Shown here: piece after piece, positions 60,939 to 64,000 of the stretch
Layout of the letters: each line of letters opens with the position of its first letter
Numbering within the stretch: position 1 is the stretch's first letter
Origin: Pikeienuella piscinae
GTDB taxonomy: Bacteria > Pseudomonadota > Alphaproteobacteria > Rhodobacterales > Rhodobacteraceae
DNA: 64,000 nucleotides
NCBI RefSeq assembly: GCF_011044155.1
Contig: NZ_CP049056.1
Location: 3,228,001-3,292,000 of the forward strand
Direction: 5' to 3'
Position numbers and translations under genes: made by a program
The notes under the pieces: generated by a model
Seen by the model: the letters and a program-made list of their open reading frames with translations, nothing else
Told to the model about the DNA's origin: nothing
The model's database searches: none

Positions 60939-61982
60939 ATGACCGTAACCGAAAGAACGCGAATGGCCTCCAAATCCACGGATCAAGGTCCCGTCCTCAG
61001 CATCCGCGATCTGCAGACGAGTTTCGACACCTATGACGGGACCGTCCGTGCTGTCGACCGGGTCTCCTTCGATATTGACGGCAGCGAGATGCTCGGCTTG
61101 GTCGGCGAATCCGGCTGCGGCAAGAGTCTGACCGCATTGTCCGTCATGGGACTGGTTCCAATGCCGCCCGGACGCGTTGCTGGCAGCATCCGCCTGAACG
61201 GGCGTGAACTGGTCGGCCTCCAGGAAAAGGAGATGCGTAAGGTCCGGGGGAGCGAGATCTCGATGATCTTCCAGGAGCCGATGACCTCGTTGAACCCGGT
61301 GATGCGTATCGGCCGGCAGATCGCGGAGCCGCTTATCCAGCACCAGGGACTCACCGCCCACGAAGCGCGCGCGCGGGCGAAAGACATGCTGGAGCGAGTG
61401 CGCATTCCCGAAGCGACGCGCAGGCTGGACGAATACGCGCACCAGCTATCCGGCGGGATGCGCCAGCGCATCATGATCGCGATGGCGCTGGTGTGCCGGC
61501 CGGCGGTGCTTATCGCCGACGAGCCGACCACGGCGCTGGATGTCACCATTCAGGCGCAGGTTCTGCGCCTGATGCGCGACCTCCAGACCGAATTGGACAC
61601 CTCTGTGCTGCTGATCACGCATGATCTCGGGGTCATTGCGGAATCCGTCGATCGGGTTGTGGTCATGTATGCGGGCCGCAAGATCGAAGAGGCGCCGGTT
61701 TCGCTTCTGTTCCGTCGCCCTCAACACCCTTACACGGTCGGTCTGCTGGGCTCCGTCCCGAAGGTGGATCGCAGCGAGCATCCGCAGAGGAACCGGCTTC
61801 TGGAGATCCCGGGGATCGTTCCGGCGCTCAACCGACCGATTCCGGGGTGCCGCTTCGCCCCTCGCTGTCCGATCGCAACCGAACGGTGCCGTGTCGAAGA
61901 GCCGCCGTTGGAGGTGAAGGCGGAGGGTCACATTGCGGCGTGCTGGCATTCTGACAGAGCAATGGAGGTCGCAAGTGAATAA
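60939..61982 (+). CDS. Dipeptide-type ABC transporter ATP-binding protein (DppD family)
   Basis: 347 residues. Walker A GESGCGKS, signature [15 protein letters not shown], Walker [13 protein letters not shown], and the C-terminal oligopeptide-transporter extension with four Cys ([15 protein letters not shown]...CW). It overlaps the DppF-type start by 8 bases. Confidence 0.93.
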   Translation: MTVTERTRMASKSTDQGPVLSIRDLQTSFDTYDGTVRAVDRVSFDIDGSEMLGLVGESGCGKSLTALSVMGLVPMPPGRVAGSIRLNGRELVGLQEKEMRKVRGSEISMIFQEPMTSLNPVMRIGRQIAEPLIQHQGLTAHEARARAKDMLERVRIPEATRRLDEYAHQLSGGMRQRIMIAMALVCRPAVLIADEPTTALDVTIQAQVLRLMRDLQTELDTSVLLITHDLGVIAESVDRVVVMYAGRKIEEAPVSLLFRRPQHPYTVGLLGSVPKVDRSEHPQRNRLLEIPGIVPALNRPIPGCRFAPRCPIATERCRVEEPPLEVKAEGHIAACWHSDRAMEVASE

Positions 61983-62976
61983 AGCGGTCACTCAAAGCGA
62001 CGACCAGCCGATCCTGTCGGTTAGCGGCCTTAGCAAACGGTTTCCCATCAAGCGTGGCGTGTTCGGGGGCGCCAAGCAATATCTCCACGCCGTCGATGAC
62101 GTGAGCTTCGAACTTCGCCCCAGGGAAACGCTCGGAATCGTTGGCGAGTCCGGGTGCGGAAAATCGACTACCGCGCGCATGATCGTCCGGCTGGCGCAGC
62201 CGTCCGGGGGACGCATCGATTTCGCGGGAACTGATATCACGAACCTGTCTCCCAATGAGATGCGGCCCCACCGGCGCGCTCTCCAGTTCGTTTTTCAGGA
62301 CCCCTATTCGTCGCTCAACCAACGTATGCGGGCGGCGGATATCGTCGCCGAGCCGATGCATAATTTCACCGATTTGCGCGGCAAGGAGTTGCGAGAGCGG
62401 CTGGCGTGGCTGTTCGATCGGGTCGGCCTTCGGAAAGACATGATGGATCGGTTCCCACATGAATTTTCAGGCGGCCAGCGTCAGCGCCTCGGGATCGCCC
62501 GCGCGCTTGCAGTCAATCCCAGCGTCATTGTCGCTGATGAGCCGGTATCGGCGCTCGATGTGTCGGTGCAGGCCCAGGTCATCAATCTGATGATGGATTT
62601 GCAGAAGGAGTTCAATCTCGCATATCTGTTTATCGCCCATGATCTGGCGGTGGTTCAGCACATCAGTCATCATGTGGCGGTCATGTATCTGGGCAAGGTC
62701 GTGGAGATCGCGGACAGGGATTCATTGTTCTCCGACCCCCAGCATCCCTATACCGAAGCGCTGCTCGACTCCGTGCCCATCCCCGACCCGGAGATGCGGC
62801 GCGAGAGCGTCGCCCTGTCCGGTGAGGTGCCGAGTCCAATCAACCCGCCCTCCGGCTGCCGTTTTCACACCCGCTGCCCCTTCGCTTTCGATCGTTGCCG
62901 CAAGGAATCGCCCAAGATGCGGCAGGTCAAGCAGGGTCACTCGGTCGCCTGTCATCTGCGCGAGCCTCAGTCATAG
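61975..62976 (+). CDS. Dipeptide-type ABC transporter ATP-binding protein (DppF family)
   Basis: 333 residues from the GTG at 61975, favoured by a GGAGG 5-6 bases upstream. Walker [25 protein letters not shown], signature [15 protein letters not shown], Walker [13 protein letters not shown], and the C-terminal Cys-rich [15 protein letters not shown]. It completes the five-gene importer. Confidence 0.93.
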   Translation: MNKAVTQSDDQPILSVSGLSKRFPIKRGVFGGAKQYLHAVDDVSFELRPRETLGIVGESGCGKSTTARMIVRLAQPSGGRIDFAGTDITNLSPNEMRPHRRALQFVFQDPYSSLNQRMRAADIVAEPMHNFTDLRGKELRERLAWLFDRVGLRKDMMDRFPHEFSGGQRQRLGIARALAVNPSVIVADEPVSALDVSVQAQVINLMMDLQKEFNLAYLFIAHDLAVVQHISHHVAVMYLGKVVEIADRDSLFSDPQHPYTEALLDSVPIPDPEMRRESVALSGEVPSPINPPSGCRFHTRCPFAFDRCRKESPKMRQVKQGHSVACHLREPQS

Positions 62977-63034
62977 CGCAAGCGCGCCTCGCCATAACAA
63001 GCTGCTTGTCAGCATGAATTGAAAGGATACTGCA

Positions 63035-64000
63035 GTGGTCACCACCCTGATCCGAAACATCGACTGGGCCATCCTGTGGAACGGCGAGCGCCACGAGTAT
63101 GCGCGCAATATCGACCTGGTCTTCGCCGACGACGAGATCGTCTACGCGGGCGCCGATTATGATGGAGCCGTCGATGTCGAGCGCGACGGGACAGATCTCA
63201 TGGTCATTCCCGGATTTGTGAACGTCCATGGCCATCCCAGCCATGAACCCGCCTATCGAGGCATCCGTGAGGAACACGGCGTGCCGAACATGTACATGAC
63301 CGGGCTCTACGAGCGGTCGGGCGCTTTCGACACGTCCGATCCCGAGCTCAGGACCTCTGCGCTCGAGATGGCGCTCTGCGAGCTGCTCAAATCGGGCGTC
63401 ACCTCGGTCTGCGATATCTCTCCGATATTTGACGGTTGGCTCGAATTGTTCGAGCGTTCGGGAGTCCGTGGTTTCCTGGCCCCCGGGTTCGCATCGGCCC
63501 GGTGGAAACTTGCGAACGATCATGAACTCGGGTTCGATTGGGACGACGCCGGCGGTCGCAGCAAGATGGATCGCGCGCTCGCCTTCATCGACCAGATCGC
63601 CGATCATCCGTCAGGGCGGCTTTCAGGCGTCGTGTCGCCCATGCAGATCGAGAATTGCACGGACGATCTGTTGCGCGACAGCTTCGACGCGGCGAACGAC
63701 CGGAAGGTTCCATTTACGCTTCACATCTCTCAGGGCGTGCTCGAATTCCACGAAATGATCCGCCGTCACGGGCGTACGCCGATCCAGCATGCCGCCGATA
63801 TCGGGATCATGGGGCCGTCGAGCGTATTCGGCCACGCCATTTTCCCAGATACACATTCTTGGACCGGCTGGTGGACGAAAGAGGATGTGTCGCTGCTGGC
63901 CGATAGCGGTTCGTCCGTCGCGCATTGCCCCACTCCCTTCGCCCGTTACGGTCATATCATGGAGAATTTCGGCGACTATGTGCGCGCCGGCGTCAATATG
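63035..64000 (+). CDS. Amidohydrolase, 3' end cut by the window
   Basis: 322 residues visible from the GTG at 63035 (AAAGGA upstream); the frame stays open to the last base. HxH at H65/H67 (GFVNVHGHPSH), H230 (FTLHISQG), H267 (FGHAIFPD) and VAHCPTPF follow the amidohydrolase pattern; the final metal Asp lies beyond the window. It is a close relative of the protein at 10579-12024, sharing SARW, HPSGRLSG, EFHEMIRRHG and PIQ segments. It is likely the last catabolic enzyme of the importer operon, separated from it by 58 bases. Confidence 0.85.
   Translation, partial: MVTTLIRNIDWAILWNGERHEYARNIDLVFADDEIVYAGADYDGAVDVERDGTDLMVIPGFVNVHGHPSHEPAYRGIREEHGVPNMYMTGLYERSGAFDTSDPELRTSALEMALCELLKSGVTSVCDISPIFDGWLELFERSGVRGFLAPGFASARWKLANDHELGFDWDDAGGRSKMDRALAFIDQIADHPSGRLSGVVSPMQIENCTDDLLRDSFDAANDRKVPFTLHISQGVLEFHEMIRRHGRTPIQHAADIGIMGPSSVFGHAIFPDTHSWTGWWTKEDVSLLADSGSSVAHCPTPFARYGHIMENFGDYVRAGVNM

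Overview
The window is GC-rich, densely coded DNA with an alphaproteobacterial character: LivFGHM- and Dpp-type uptake operons, FadR/GntR and LysR regulators, hydantoin and acyl-CoA catabolic genes, a T1SS-style repeat adhesin, and IS21/IS5 debris. The species cannot be named from sequence alone. No rRNA, tRNA, CRISPR array or prophage was seen.

Layout. (1) 1-5537: the 3' part of a giant repeat adhesin, made of almost identical 648-bp units and interrupted by a frameshift at a run of eight G. (2) 5590-9900: a signalling block with a CheB-like protein lacking its catalytic triad, an HPt protein, and a convergent hybrid histidine kinase plus single-domain response regulator. (3) 10096-10441: a decayed IS5-type transposase. 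10579-12024: a metal-dependent amidohydrolase. (4) 12970-30043: a catabolic island. A branched-chain-type ABC importer is followed by a flavoprotein, SDRs, an acyl-CoA ligase and a PRISE-type enone reductase. A convergent operon carries a thiolase-like protein, a DUF35 partner, an SDR and an ACAD10/LvaA-type kinase. Then come an enoyl-CoA hydratase, a PaaK-like ligase, a 59-residue protein and a FadR-family regulator. Matches to the FadR-family operator lie upstream of three of these transcription units. (5) 30244-35734: IS21 remnant, small cupin, LysR, a monooxygenase gene broken by an amber codon, an alcohol dehydrogenase and a VOC protein. (6) 35735-51095: an amino-acid decarboxylation and ion-transport region with a 910-residue Orn/Lys/Arg-type decarboxylase, two AspT-family exchangers, a Ca2+/H+ antiporter, a two-helix K+ channel-like protein and aspartate 4-decarboxylase. 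Opposite these lie a TolB/TPR regulator, a small membrane protein, an HlyD protein and an AI-2E permease. (7) 51414-64000: a D-hydantoinase / D-carbamoylase / hydantoin racemase operon with a LysR gene, divergent from an amidohydrolase, a Dpp-type importer and a second, truncated amidohydrolase.

The strongest new signal is in region 6. A 17-bp motif, GTANNTWACTGTTAGYG, occurs upstream of the decarboxylase operon, the regulator gene and the membrane-protein/HlyD pair. At the two presumed targets it has the same orientation and lies 33-34 bp upstream of a -10-like hexamer. At the regulator gene it overlaps the -10-like element. This suggests one dedicated regulon, with the TolB/TPR protein as the candidate regulator, covering decarboxylation, exchange, Ca2+/K+ transport and an envelope HlyD system.
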